A stretch of 64,000 bases of DNA, taken from NCBI GenBank assembly GCA_025360005.1, contig JANYDA010000048.1:1-64000 (forward strand). Reading direction: 5' to 3'. The notes under the pieces are model-generated. The model was not told where the DNA came from, made no database searches, and saw only the letters and a list, made by a program, of their open reading frames with translations. Both the position numbers and the translations under genes were made by a program. The DNA comes from Fibrobacteria bacterium. Its GTDB lineage: Bacteria; Fibrobacterota; Fibrobacteria; UBA11236. Below, piece by piece: positions 35,405 through 44,769 of this stretch (position 1 is its first letter; every line of letters begins with the position of its first letter).

Positions 35405-36930
35405 GCTTTCCCGCCGCTCCCGGAAGTCGCCCATGCCATCACTTCGGATTCGCTCCATAAGCCTACCGGTTTAACCGGGCTCATGTTCCCCCTGTGCATC
35501 ACCGCCAGGCTGTCGCACATGCCGAACAGCTCCGGCAGATGGGATCCCGCCCAGAGTACCGCCTTGCCTTCCGCCGCCGCACGCGAAACGAGCGCGTAGA
35601 TCTCCGCCTTGGCCCCCACGTCCACGCCCCGCGTGGGTTCGTCCAGGAGCCACACCTCGCTATCGCCCAGCAATAATCGGCTCAAGGCCACTTTCTGCTG
35701 GTTGCCTCCGGAAAGCGCGCCCACGGGCTGATCCAGGTGCCGATAGCGCACGCGCAGTTTCGCGCACACCGCCCGCACGGCCTCCGCCTCCGCGCCCAGG
35801 CGAAGCAGGCCTGCCGGGCCGCGGAAGCGATTCAGATCGGCCAGGGCGGCATTCGCGCGCACGGACAGGTTCAAGGCCAAGCCTTCTTCCTTGCGATCCT
35901 CGCTGAGAAAACCGATGCGCTTTCCCGGCTCCGCGCGGGCCCGGCCTTGCGAATCCGCCATTGTCTCCGCTGTCTTGGCCCAAATCGCCTGCCCGGAGGA
36001 ATGGGGGCGCAATCCGGCCAGGCTGCGCAATAGGGAACTTCGCCCCGATCCCACCAAACCGGCCAGCCCCAGGATCTGCCCGCGCCGCAAGCTGAAGGAA
36101 GCGGGAGCGGCGCCTGTCCCGCACACCCAAGCGCGCACGTCCAGCAGGGTATCGCCTATGTTACGGGGGGAGGAAGGGAAGATCTCCGCCACCGGACGGC
36201 CCACCATGGCCGCCAGGATATCCCGGACGGGAGTCTCCGCAGGCAAGCCCGCCGCCACGGTTTCCCCGTCCCGCAGCACCGTGATCCGATCCGCCACGCG
36301 CGCCACCTCTTCCAGGAAATGGCTGATGTACACCACCGACACCCCCCGCGCCTTGAGGCGGGCGATCATGGCGAAAAGACTTTCCGCATCCGCGGCCGGC
36401 AGGGAACTGGTGGGCTCGTCCATCAGGATCAAGCGGGCGTCATGGAACAAGGCGCGGGCGATTTCCACGATCTGGCGTTCCGCCACTCCCAGATCGCCTA
36501 CCCGCGCTTTAGGATCCAGGCGGCCGTAGCCCAGCCAGGAAAGGACTTCCCGCACGCGCGCGGTTTGCGGCAGCACGAAACCCAACCGCGATTTTTCCCG
36601 ACCCAGGCAGATGTTGGCCTCCACATCCAGGTCTGGCGCCAAAGCCAGTTCCTGGTGAACCAGGGAAACCCCCAGGTTACCCGCCTCGCGGGGATGGACG
36701 GGCCGAAAGGGCGCTCCCAGGAATTCCATTTCCCCGGAATCGGGGGAAAGGGACCCGCCCAGGATGGACATCAGGGTGCTCTTGCCCGCGCCGTTCTCGC
36801 CCACCAGGGCATGGACCTCCCCCGGTGCGATTTCCAAATCGGCCGCGCGCAGGGCCTGCGCGTTCCCGAACGCTTTCCGCACGCCCCGCAGCCGCAGCAG
36901 GGGCGCGCCGGATTTCAATTCCCCAACCAT
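35401..36930 (-). CDS. Sugar ABC transporter ATP-binding protein, RbsA-type tandem ATPase
   Basis: The protein is 509 aa with two nucleotide-binding domains. Domain 1 has Walker A GENGAGKST (about 44) and Walker B LILMDEPTSSLP. Domain 2 has a degenerate P-loop GLVGSGRSSLL, signature LSGGNQQKVALSR and Walker B VWLLDEPTRGVD. The degenerate second Walker A (GRSS) is usual for this family. It powers sugar uptake with the permease downstream and the binding protein upstream. Its start overlaps the binding-protein stop by about 16 nt, so the three genes are one operon. Confidence 0.94.
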   Translation of the reverse strand: MVGELKSGAPLLRLRGVRKAFGNAQALRAADLEIAPGEVHALVGENGAGKSTLMSILGGSLSPDSGEMEFLGAPFRPVHPREAGNLGVSLVHQELALAPDLDVEANICLGREKSRLGFVLPQTARVREVLSWLGYGRLDPKARVGDLGVAERQIVEIARALFHDARLILMDEPTSSLPAADAESLFAMIARLKARGVSVVYISHFLEEVARVADRITVLRDGETVAAGLPAETPVRDILAAMVGRPVAEIFPSSPRNIGDTLLDVRAWVCGTGAAPASFSLRRGQILGLAGLVGSGRSSLLRSLAGLRPHSSGQAIWAKTAETMADSQGRARAEPGKRIGFLSEDRKEEGLALNLSVRANAALADLNRFRGPAGLLRLGAEAEAVRAVCAKLRVRYRHLDQPVGALSGGNQQKVALSRLLLGDSEVWLLDEPTRGVDVGAKAEIYALVSRAAAEGKAVLWAGSHLPELFGMCDSLAVMHRGNMSPVKPVGLWSESEVMAWATSGSGGKA

Positions 36931-38027
36931 TTCGCCAAATCCGGATGGATCAATTCCATGATGACCGGGTCCGCCAATGAAGAAGCGGAAACATAGCGCG
37001 CGCCCGTATCCATGCGGGCATCCACCTTTTGCCCGCGCTTGGCAGCCAGCGCCGCCTTGACGCCAAGGTAACCCATGCGGAACGGGTCTTGCACCACCAG
37101 GCCTTGCACCTGGCCGGATTTCAACCCCGCTACCAGCGGATCGGTGGCATCGAACCCGATCAACTTCGCTTTGCCCGCGCGACCGGCAATCTGCAAGGCC
37201 CGCAGCATGCCGAAAGTGGTGGGCGCATTGGGCGTGAAGATGCCGTCCACATCGGCGAACTTGTTCAACAGGTTCTGCGCCGTCTTCAGGGCGGACTCCG
37301 CGGTGACTCCCGCGTACTGGTTGGAGGAAACCACTTCCGCCTTGGGGGCATACTCCTTAAGGCCGGCCAGGAACCCCTCTTCGCGGTTGCTGTTGCTGGC
37401 GGAGCCTTCTTGATAGCGCATCACCATTACCTTGCCTGCGGGCTCCGAAGCCCGTCCGGAGGCGGGCCCGCCGCGCGCCGTCAACGCCTCCGCCATGTTC
37501 TTGGCGGCCAGTTTGCCTGCCGCGAAATTGTCCGTGGCCACAAAGCTGGAGAAAGCCTTGGATTTGAGATCCGAATCGATGATGATCACGGGGATGCCGC
37601 GTTTGACAGCCGCTTCCACGGGCCGCGCCAAAGCCGTTTCATCCAAAGGGGCCAGCACTATCGCGTCCAGGCCGCGGCTGGTGAAATTCTGGACCACTTC
37701 TATCTGACCCTTGCGATCGTCCTCTTTGGCAGGGCCTTGCCAGATGATGTCCGCGCCTTCTTCGCGTCCCGCTTTGATGGCGCCCGCATGCACGGTTTTC
37801 CAGAACTCATGGGTGGTGCCTTTGGGGATCACGGCTATGACAGGTCGGCCGGCTGCGCCGGGAGCGGGAGCGGTTTTTCCGGATGGGGCGGAGAGCGGGG
37901 AGGCGGACGCTTCGGCTCCCCGCACCGGCGCGGTCCCGCAAACCAAGGCGATCCAGGCAGCTATCCAAAGACGCGAGCCTGCGAGATCGGAACCGGGTTC
38001 GGCGAATATTTGTGATTTCCGCATCAT
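36915..38027 (-). CDS. Sugar ABC transporter substrate-binding protein
   Basis: The protein is 370 aa. A signal peptide (SRLWIAAWIALVCGTAPVRG) is followed by an Ala/Ser/Pro-rich linker and a periplasmic-binding-protein type 1 domain of the RbsB/RhaS kind: VIAVIPKGTTHEFWKTVHAG, EDDRKGQIEVVQNF, DAIVLAPLDETAL, VIIIDSDLK and FVATDNFAAGKLA. ATGs at 38027 and 38024 both follow AAGGGG; a TTG at 38042 also exists. The gene is divergent from a DeoR-type regulator across a short AT-rich region with a palindrome. Proximity to rhamnose genes suggests rhamnose or a related sugar. Confidence 0.9.
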   Translation of the reverse strand: MMRKSQIFAEPGSDLAGSRLWIAAWIALVCGTAPVRGAEASASPLSAPSGKTAPAPGAAGRPVIAVIPKGTTHEFWKTVHAGAIKAGREEGADIIWQGPAKEDDRKGQIEVVQNFTSRGLDAIVLAPLDETALARPVEAAVKRGIPVIIIDSDLKSKAFSSFVATDNFAAGKLAAKNMAEALTARGGPASGRASEPAGKVMVMRYQEGSASNSNREEGFLAGLKEYAPKAEVVSSNQYAGVTAESALKTAQNLLNKFADVDGIFTPNAPTTFGMLRALQIAGRAGKAKLIGFDATDPLVAGLKSGQVQGLVVQDPFRMGYLGVKAALAAKRGQKVDARMDTGARYVSASSLADPVIMELIHPDLAKWLGN

Positions 38028-38101
38028 TAGCCCCTTGTTCAAAAGATGAAAATAAAGATAAGAAGAACCCCCGGGATTTCACCGGAATCGCTAGATTATA
38101 T

Positions 38102-38114
38102 TTTCATATTGAAA
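38102..38114. promoter_or_regulatory. Palindromic operator candidate TTTCATATTGAAA
   Basis: A perfect 13-bp dyad (TTTCA-TAT-TGAAA) sits 18 bp before the DeoR-type start codon, between it and the divergent ABC importer. A related dyad, TTCA-AAAGA-TGAA (38038-38050), lies at the importer side. AT-rich half-sites of the TTTCA type also occur at 38949-38980, upstream of the aldolase gene. This is where an autoregulating DeoR repressor would be expected to bind. Confidence 0.45.
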
Positions 38115-38132
38115 GTATATCCGGGAGCCCGA

Positions 38133-38912
38133 ATGCGCACGATCAAATTCAGAAACGAACGCCGCGAGAAAATCCTGGGGCTCCTGCTTTCCCGCCGCCG
38201 CATGTCCGTCATCGAACTCAGCAAACAGCTGCGCGTCACCGGGGCCACCATCCGGGCGGACCTGGAAGCCTTGACCCAGCAGAACAAGCTCATCCGCACC
38301 CACGGCGGCGCCGTGGTGCCTCAGGAAAAGGCCCCGCCGGAAATGCCCATGGACGTCCGCTTGCGCAATCAGGTCAATGAAAAACAGGCCATCGGCCGTT
38401 TGGCCGCTTCCCTCATCCAGGACGGCATGGTAGTGGCCTTGGACGCCAGCACCACCTCGCTGGCGGTGGCCGGGTTCCTGCGCAACCGCAAGGGTTTGAC
38501 CGTGATCACCAACAGCTTGGCGGTGGCCATCCAATTGATCGATGCTCCCGGCGTCAACGTGCTGATGCCCGGCGGCACGCTGCGGCACGAGTCCTCCTCC
38601 ATCGTGGGTCCGGAAGCGGTGACCTTCCTGTCGGGGCTGGAGGCGGAGATATGCCTGATGGGCGCGCATAGCGTGCACATCAGCCGGGGCCTGGGGGAGG
38701 TGAACCAATCGGAAACGGAAATCAAAAGGGCGCTGGCGACCATCAGCCGCAAGGTGGTGGCTTTGGCGGATTCGACCAAATGGAACAAAGTTTCCCTGTC
38801 CTATTTCTGGCCCTTGGAGAAAGTGGATTCCATCATAACCGAGGGCCGGATTTCCCGGGAAACCAAGGAATCCTTGCAAGCGCAGGGGGTCGGCTTGTTG
38901 CTCGCCCAATAA
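38133..38912 (+). CDS. DeoR-family sugar-phosphate-responsive transcriptional regulator
   Basis: The protein is 259 aa. An N-terminal winged helix (RREKILGLLLSRRRMSVIELS, then VTGATIRADLEAL, HGGAV) has the DeoR signature. The C-terminal DeoRC sensor domain (VALDASTTSLAVAGFL, TVITNSLAVAIQL, GTLRHESSSIVGPEA, ADSTKWN) belongs to the NagB-like fold that binds phosphosugars. GGGAG lies 5 nt before ATG 38133. The gene divides the ABC importer from the rhamnulose genes and probably represses both when no inducer is present. Confidence 0.93.
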   Translation: MRTIKFRNERREKILGLLLSRRRMSVIELSKQLRVTGATIRADLEALTQQNKLIRTHGGAVVPQEKAPPEMPMDVRLRNQVNEKQAIGRLAASLIQDGMVVALDASTTSLAVAGFLRNRKGLTVITNSLAVAIQLIDAPGVNVLMPGGTLRHESSSIVGPEAVTFLSGLEAEICLMGAHSVHISRGLGEVNQSETEIKRALATISRKVVALADSTKWNKVSLSYFWPLEKVDSIITEGRISRETKESLQAQGVGLLLAQ

Positions 38913-38940
38913 AAACCACAATGAGCCATCCGTGCGCGGT

Positions 38941-39000
38941 GATTTTCGTTTCAAAAATATAAAAAACGGAATACTTTCATTTTAAAAACATATTACCTTA
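38941..39000 (+). promoter_or_regulatory. AT-rich control region upstream of the rhamnulose operon
   Basis: These 60 bp are mostly A/T in a GC-rich genome. They contain TTTCAAAAAT (38949), TTTCAT (38975) and a CGTTT/AAACG dyad (38947-38951 with 38964-38968). The position, between the regulator stop and the aldolase start, is right for a promoter with operator half-sites. Individual -35/-10 boxes cannot be assigned with confidence. Confidence 0.4.
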
Positions 39001-39091
39001 AGGATAGGTCGGCCCCGGGGCCAGTCGCCCATGGTGGGCGGCGATGGTCCAGCAACACAGGATCCCCCGCCTTGCCGATCGAAGGAGAGAC

Positions 39092-41191
39092 ATGAAGCCC
39101 GTCCAATCCACCCACATTCCCGACAAGTGGGACGAGCAAGCCTGCCGCGGCTTTTCCGAGGAGCAATTGCTCCTCTATCGATCCAACCTGCTCGGATCCG
39201 ATCTGCGCGTCACCAACTACGGCGGCGGCAACACTTCCGCCAAGGTGGCTATGAAGGATCCCCTTACCGGCAAGGAGGTGGAAGTCCTGTGGGTCAAGGG
39301 TTCCGGCGGGGACATCGGCAGCATGAAGCTGGACGGGTTCTCGACCCTGTATATGGACAAGCTCAACGCGCTCAAGAGCCTGTACCGCGGCCTGGCCAAC
39401 GAGGATGAGATGGTCGGCTACCTGCCGCATTGCACTTACAACCTCAATACGCGCGCGGCCAGCATCGATACGCCCCTGCATGCCTACATCCCCTTCAAGC
39501 ATGTCGATCACGTGCATCCGGATTCCGTTATCGCCATCGCCGCTTCCAAGAACGGCGAAGCCGTCACTCAGAAGGTGTTTGAAGGCGAGCTGGGCTGGAT
39601 CCCGTGGCAACGCCCGGGTTACGACCTTGGCCTCAAGCTGGAAGCCATGTGCAAGGCCAAACCGAATCTCAAGGGAATCATGCTGGGCGGGCACGGATTC
39701 TTCACCTGGGGCAAGACCTCCAGGGAATGCTACCAGAACACGGTGCATGTGATCCAGAGGGCCCAGGACCATATCGACTCGTTGGACAAAGGCACCGCTT
39801 TCGGCGGATCCAAAGTGGCGGCGCTGGCCAAGGCCGATCGCGCCGAGTTCGCTTCCCGCCTGATGCCGGTGCTGCGCGGCAAGCTCAGCAAGGAGAACCG
39901 CAAGATAGGCCATTTCAACGACTCGGAGGAAGTGCTGGCCTTCGTATGCGCGCGGGAAGCCAAGGCGCTGGCCGCCATGGGCACATCCTGCCCGGATCAT
40001 TTCCTGCGCACCAAGATTTTCCCCCTGTTCGTGGAGATCGATCCTTCCAAGGATGGGGTCGACAAGATCCTTGGCGATCTGGATGGCCTCCTGGAAGGTT
40101 ACCGCAAGGAGTACGAGGCCTATTACGAGCGCTGCAAGCGCCCGGGCTCCCCGGCCATGCGCGATCCCTATCCCGTCATCATCCTGGTGCCGGGCGTAGG
40201 CATGTTCTCCTTCGCCAACGATAAGGCCACGGCCCGCATCGCCGGGGAGTTCTACGTCAACGCCATCAACGTTATCCGCGGCGCGGGCACCATCGATCAA
40301 TACGTGGGCCTGCCGGAACAGGAAGCCTTCGACATCGAGTATTGGGCCTTGGAAGAAGCCAAGCTCCAGCGCATGCCCAAGCGCAAGCCCTTGGCTGCGC
40401 GGATCGCCCTTATAACCGGCGGCGCCGGCGGCATAGGCAAGGCCACCGCCCGCCGCCTGCTCGACGAAGGCGCCGTGGTCTGCCTCTCCGACATCGACGC
40501 GGCCACGCTCAAGGAAACGGAAGCGGAGCTGCAGGCCAAGTACGGCAAGGATGCCGTGCGCACCGCCGTCTGCAACGTGACCGACGAGGCTTCCGTGATC
40601 GAATCGCTCAAGGTCTGCGCGCGGGAATTCGGCGGCCTGGACATCCTGGTCAACAACGCCGGCATCGCTTCCGCCGCCGCCTACGAGGAGACCACGCTGG
40701 AGCTTTGGAACAAGAACATCAGCATCCTGGCCACGGGATATTTCCTGGTCTCGCGGGAAAGCTACAAGGTTCTGCTGGCGCAGGGCCTGGATGCATCCAT
40801 GATCTTCATCTCCAGCAAGAACGGCCTGGCCGCTTCGCCGGGCGCGGCGGCGTATTGCACCGCCAAGGCCGCGGAGATCCACCTGGCCCGCTGCCTGGCG
40901 CTGGAAGGGGCCCCCAAGGGCATCCGCGTCAACGTGATCAACCCGGACGCGGTACTGCGGGGATCCAAGCTCTGGCAGCAGGGCAACTGGCGCAAGGAAC
41001 GCGCGGAATCAAACAAGATCAGCGAAGATCAACTGGAAGAGCATTACCGCCAACGCAGCCTGCTCAAGCGCAACGTTTTTCCGGAGGACATCGCGGAAGC
41101 GGTGTATTTCTTCGCCGGTGACGCATCGTACAAATCCACCGGCAATATCCTGAACGTGGACGCCGGCAACACCCAATCCTTCCCGCGTTGA
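39092..41191 (+). CDS. Bifunctional rhamnulose-1-phosphate aldolase / L-lactaldehyde dehydrogenase
   Basis: The protein is 699 aa with two modules. Residues about 1-420 form a class II aldolase/adducin-like domain (GGGNTSAKV, GSGGDIGSMKLDG, LPHCTYNLNTRAASIDTPLH, IMLGGHGFFTWG) that would split rhamnulose-1-phosphate into DHAP and L-lactaldehyde. Residues about 435-699 form a short-chain dehydrogenase (ALITGGAGGIGKATARRL, LVNNAGIAS, SSKNGLAA, Tyr-xxx-Lys in AYCTAKAAE) that would convert lactaldehyde to lactate or propanediol. This fusion is known as RhaE/RhaEW or YuxG. AGGAGA lies before ATG 39092. Rhamnulokinase follows 40 bp later. Confidence 0.93.
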   Translation: MKPVQSTHIPDKWDEQACRGFSEEQLLLYRSNLLGSDLRVTNYGGGNTSAKVAMKDPLTGKEVEVLWVKGSGGDIGSMKLDGFSTLYMDKLNALKSLYRGLANEDEMVGYLPHCTYNLNTRAASIDTPLHAYIPFKHVDHVHPDSVIAIAASKNGEAVTQKVFEGELGWIPWQRPGYDLGLKLEAMCKAKPNLKGIMLGGHGFFTWGKTSRECYQNTVHVIQRAQDHIDSLDKGTAFGGSKVAALAKADRAEFASRLMPVLRGKLSKENRKIGHFNDSEEVLAFVCAREAKALAAMGTSCPDHFLRTKIFPLFVEIDPSKDGVDKILGDLDGLLEGYRKEYEAYYERCKRPGSPAMRDPYPVIILVPGVGMFSFANDKATARIAGEFYVNAINVIRGAGTIDQYVGLPEQEAFDIEYWALEEAKLQRMPKRKPLAARIALITGGAGGIGKATARRLLDEGAVVCLSDIDAATLKETEAELQAKYGKDAVRTAVCNVTDEASVIESLKVCAREFGGLDILVNNAGIASAAAYEETTLELWNKNISILATGYFLVSRESYKVLLAQGLDASMIFISSKNGLAASPGAAAYCTAKAAEIHLARCLALEGAPKGIRVNVINPDAVLRGSKLWQQGNWRKERAESNKISEDQLEEHYRQRSLLKRNVFPEDIAEAVYFFAGDASYKSTGNILNVDAGNTQSFPR

Positions 41192-41231
41192 GCGGGGGGC
41201 CTGGCTAGGGAAAGGAAAAAGGTCATATCGT

Positions 41232-42698
41232 ATGGAAAAGCATTATCTGGCCATAGATCTGGGCGCCGAAAGCGGCCGCGTGATGTTGGGCTCGCTGGCG
41301 GACGGGAAGCTGACCCTCGAAGAGATCCATCGCTTCGCCAACGTGCCGGTCAATATCCAGGGCACCTTGCGCTGGAATCTGTTGAACCTGTTCTCGGAAG
41401 CCAAGGAAGGCCTGCGCAAGGCGGCGGCCCGCGGCGTGCAGATCAGCGGCATCAGCACGGACGCTTGGGGCGTGGACTACGTGCTCTTCAAGGAGAAGGA
41501 GGCCATGGTCACCAACGCCTTCCATTATCGCGATTCCCGTACGGACGGCGCCATGGAGAAGGTATTCGCCAAGGTTCCGGCCGATCATATCTTCGCCGAG
41601 ACCGGCATCCAATTCATGTCCATCAATACCCTTTACCAACTTTTCATGGACGTGCAGCAACGGCCGGACGTGCTGGAATGGGCGGATCGCTTCCTCAACA
41701 TCGGCGATTATTTCAACTACCTGCTGGCGGGATCGCCCGTAGGGGAAGCTTCCCTGGCGAGCACGTCCCAGTTGTACAATCCCGTCAAGAAGGATTGGGC
41801 TTGGGATCTCATCTCCAAGCTGGGCATGCCCAGGAAGCTGTTTCCCAAGCTGGTGCCGTCCGGCAGCAAGCTGGGCCCGCTTCTGAACGAGGTGGCGCTT
41901 GAGACCAACCTCAAGGGCGTGCAGGTGATGGCCACTTGCTCGCACGATACCGCCGCCGCCGTGGCGGCCGTTCCGGGGCAAGGCCAGGATTGGGCTTTCC
42001 TCAGTTCCGGCACCTGGTCCTTGCTGGGCGCGGAGTTGGGCGCTCCCCTCATCGACGCCAACAGCCGCAAGTACAATTTCACCAATGAGGCCGGCTACGC
42101 GGGTACCACCATGTTCCGCAAGAACATCGTGGGCTTGTGGATTGTGCAGGAGTGCCGCCGCGCATGGGCGGAGATGGGCAATGAATACAATTACGACGAG
42201 TTGACCGCCATGGCGGAAGCCGCCGAACCCTTGCGCAGCCTCATCCGTCCCGAGGATGCGCGCTTCGGGAAGCCGGGCCGCATGCCCGGCAAGATCGTGG
42301 ACTATTGCCGCGAGACCGGGCAGCCGGTGCCCACCGATCCCGGCAGCATGATCCGCTGCGTGCTGGAGAGCCTGGCTTTGCTATACGCCAAGACGCTGGG
42401 GGAATGCGCCGCCGCCACCGGCCGCAAGTTCCGCACCTTGCACGTGGTGGGCGGCGGCAGCCGCAACCGCTTGCTGAACCAGTTCACGGCGGACGCATTG
42501 CAATTGACCGTGCATGCGGGTCCCGTAGAGGCCACCGCCATCGGCAATCTGCTGATCCAAGCCAAGACCCTGGGCCACGAGACCGGGGATCTGCGCAGCG
42601 TGGTACGCAAATCCTTTCCGGTGGACACCTTCTCGCCCAGCGACGCGGGTGCATGGCACGGCGCGGCCAAACGTTTCGAGGGCCTGGCGATAACCTAG
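41232..42698 (+). CDS. rhaB: Rhamnulokinase
   Basis: The protein is 488 aa, in the FGGY carbohydrate-kinase family, and phosphorylates L-rhamnulose at C1. Features are LAIDLGAESGRVMLG, STDAWGVDYVLF, FLNIGDYFNYLLAG, a catalytic Asp in CSHDTAAAVAAVP, FLSSGTWSLLGAEL, the FTNEAGYAGTT loop and VVGGGSRNRLLNQFTADAL. These match RhaB rather than xylulo- or glycerol kinases. AAAGGAAAAAGG precedes the ATG. Its product is the substrate of the aldolase encoded just upstream, so both genes act in sequence in one operon. Confidence 0.95.
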   Translation: MEKHYLAIDLGAESGRVMLGSLADGKLTLEEIHRFANVPVNIQGTLRWNLLNLFSEAKEGLRKAAARGVQISGISTDAWGVDYVLFKEKEAMVTNAFHYRDSRTDGAMEKVFAKVPADHIFAETGIQFMSINTLYQLFMDVQQRPDVLEWADRFLNIGDYFNYLLAGSPVGEASLASTSQLYNPVKKDWAWDLISKLGMPRKLFPKLVPSGSKLGPLLNEVALETNLKGVQVMATCSHDTAAAVAAVPGQGQDWAFLSSGTWSLLGAELGAPLIDANSRKYNFTNEAGYAGTTMFRKNIVGLWIVQECRRAWAEMGNEYNYDELTAMAEAAEPLRSLIRPEDARFGKPGRMPGKIVDYCRETGQPVPTDPGSMIRCVLESLALLYAKTLGECAAATGRKFRTLHVVGGGSRNRLLNQFTADALQLTVHAGPVEATAIGNLLIQAKTLGHETGDLRSVVRKSFPVDTFSPSDAGAWHGAAKRFEGLAIT

Positions 42699-42826
42699 CG
42701 GCCGGAAGCCGGATTGTCGCCCGGGGTGCCTGGGCGGCGCATGGGCTTAGTCCCGCGAATGTTGTTGCGATTTGGATTGCGCTGATTACCTTCGGGAAAC
42801 GGTTTCTGATGGGCGCACCCTGCGAA

Positions 42827-42856
42827 TTGCGCCCCTCCGAATTAAAATGCTATAGT
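42827..42856 (+). promoter_or_regulatory. Sigma-70-type promoter for the GntR-LacI regulator
   Basis: TTGCGC (42827-42832) and TATAGT (42851-42856) are 18 bp apart. They fall after the rhaB stop and before the TTG start at 42908, so the regulator seems to have its own promoter. This placement also argues that the upstream ATG at 42809 is not the start. Confidence 0.45.
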
Positions 42857-42907
42857 AACTTGAAGGGCCCGGGTGTTTCCGTAATTCCCGGGTGTGGGGA
42901 CTCTCCT

Positions 42908-44488
42908 TTGCAACGAATCCATCCGGCCGTGCAAAAATCCTTGACCCATGTCCGGGATGAAATCAACGCCGCAGCATGGTCGCATGGCGATCGGCTGCCG
43001 CCCATCCGGGTTTTGGCCCGCCAGGCCCAGGTCTCGGCGGCGGCCATGTGCTCGGCCTTGGGCGTGCTCAAGAGCGAAGGCCTCATCAGCATCATCAAGA
43101 ACCGAGGGGCCTATTTCGGCCAGCCCCCGGCGGACGGCAGAAACGGTTTCCACGTTTCTTCTCCCGGCGAATCCCAACGTTGGCAGCGCCTCAAGATCCA
43201 GATCGAGAAGGATATTTTCAACGGCTTCTTCGTGCCGGGGGAAGCCATGCCCTCGCTGCGTGATCTGCAGAAATCCTACGCCGTCTCCTACAAGACTTTG
43301 CGCAAGGCCATGGAAGCCATCGCCGCCGAAAGCGTGGTGGTGCCGCACAAGAAAACCTACCTGGTCCCGCACCTGCGCCGCGCGCACGGTACCCTGGTGT
43401 TCATCAGCGCGCCCGAGGCCGCCTCCAAGATCATCTGCGGCGGTTATCCCGTCACGGAATTCCTGTCCACCCTGCGCCGCGAAGGCGGCAAGAGCATGAT
43501 CAACGTGGTGGTCATCCCATTCGATCCGGATCGCCGCAAGGCCGTGTTCGGCAACCAGCTGACCGCGCTGCAGGAAAAACATTCCGTGCTGGGCTATATC
43601 CTGTGGAGCTCCATGCTGCCGGAACGCAAATTGGATCAGGCCCTGCAGACGCTCCGGGAAGTGCAACGCCCGGAGGCCAAGCCCGGCAGTCTGGACAAAC
43701 CCGTGGCCGTGGTGGATACCACTTGGGACATGGCCATCACCAACGCCCTGCATCATCAAGCCGATCTGGCCGGTTGGGCCTTCCGCATCTTCACGGTGGC
43801 CGGCCTGCTGGCGGGGCGCCAGGTGGGCCAATATCTGCTCAAGCTCGGCCATCGCAAGATCGCCTTTCTGTCCTATTGCCACAAGGAACTCTGGTCGCAA
43901 TACCGTTTCCGGGGCCTGTTGCAATCCTTCCAGGGCGCCGGCTTCGGCGAAGGCGTCCGCAAGTTCGTGATCGAGGAAGTGGACGATCGTTTCCACGCCT
44001 TGCCCGGACCCAATGAGCTGGAAGAGTTCCGCAAGCAGGTGGACATCTTCCTGGCCGCTTCTTTGGAGGCGGGCCAAGGTTATTACGCGTCCTATGCGCA
44101 GGAACAGATGACGGGATCGGTATGGAACTTCATTCATCAGCTCAAGATGGCCGCCCGCATAGAACCTATCCTCACCGCCGCTTTGTTGGAGCCGGGGCTC
44201 ACCGCGTGCGTGGGCGCCAATGATCGCATGGCTCTTTTGGCCCGCGATCACCTGATCAAGAAAGGCGTTCGCATCCCCCGCGATATGTCCGTGCTCGGGT
44301 TCGACGACAGCAAGGCCGCCACCGACAACGATATTTCCAGCTACAGCTTCACCTTCTCGGAAATCGCCCGCAAAATCCTGACGCATGTGCTGAGCCCCCG
44401 CCAGCGCGCGCATTCGCAGGAAGGCAACGCCGTGGAATGCGAGGGCCTGCTTATCGAGCGGGGATCGAGCGGCCAAGCCCGTTCTTGA
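42908..44488 (+). CDS. Transcriptional regulator: two GntR-type winged helices plus LacI-type sensor
   Basis: The protein is 526 aa. The first winged helix is at about 1-70 (GDRLPPIRVLARQAQVS, then MCSALGVLKSEGLI). A second GntR-like winged helix is at about 95-155 (FVPGEAMPSLRDLQKSYAVS, KTLRKAMEAIAAESVVV). A LacI/periplasmic-binding-type domain follows (TLVFISAPEA, AGLLAGRQVGQYLLKLGHRKIAFLS, ACVGANDRMALLARDHL, VLGFDDSKAATDNDISSYSF). GntR-LacI chimeras such as AraR are known; two DNA-binding modules in one chain are unusual. I chose TTG 42908 because GGGGA lies 7 nt upstream and a promoter lies just before it. It probably responds to a free sugar and controls the rha or lut genes. Confidence 0.85.
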   Translation: MQRIHPAVQKSLTHVRDEINAAAWSHGDRLPPIRVLARQAQVSAAAMCSALGVLKSEGLISIIKNRGAYFGQPPADGRNGFHVSSPGESQRWQRLKIQIEKDIFNGFFVPGEAMPSLRDLQKSYAVSYKTLRKAMEAIAAESVVVPHKKTYLVPHLRRAHGTLVFISAPEAASKIICGGYPVTEFLSTLRREGGKSMINVVVIPFDPDRRKAVFGNQLTALQEKHSVLGYILWSSMLPERKLDQALQTLREVQRPEAKPGSLDKPVAVVDTTWDMAITNALHHQADLAGWAFRIFTVAGLLAGRQVGQYLLKLGHRKIAFLSYCHKELWSQYRFRGLLQSFQGAGFGEGVRKFVIEEVDDRFHALPGPNELEEFRKQVDIFLAASLEAGQGYYASYAQEQMTGSVWNFIHQLKMAARIEPILTAALLEPGLTACVGANDRMALLARDHLIKKGVRIPRDMSVLGFDDSKAATDNDISSYSFTFSEIARKILTHVLSPRQRAHSQEGNAVECEGLLIERGSSGQARS

Positions 44489-44769
44489 TAACGTTCCCGC
44501 TCCGGCAGCCGCCGTCATTGCCTGAGGCACGCTCCCTGGGATCGGATTCCAACGTAGGCGGTGCCGGTGCAAAAAGGCAAAAAAGGCGAGACCAAAAACG
44601 CCAAAAATAAATTGGGTGTTTAAGTCAATAATCCTTGCTGCAATTCCGAGACGTACATCAGGGTGTTTGGATACTTTTTTCCAGACGTGACGGCCGCGCA
44701 CGCACGTGGCCCACAAGGGATGCAAGTGGGAGGAATCGGCGGGCGTATGAAAAAAACGGGCGGATAAAA

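Noticed and set aside
38993-40882. 629-codon open frame antisense to the aldolase-dehydrogenase gene
   Set aside because: Long antisense frame produced by GC-rich codon bias; the plus-strand gene has clear motifs and a ribosome-binding site.
42809-42811. Upstream ATG as start of the GntR-LacI regulator
   Set aside because: No ribosome-binding site, and a promoter-like pair lies downstream of it; TTG 42908 with GGGGA fits better.
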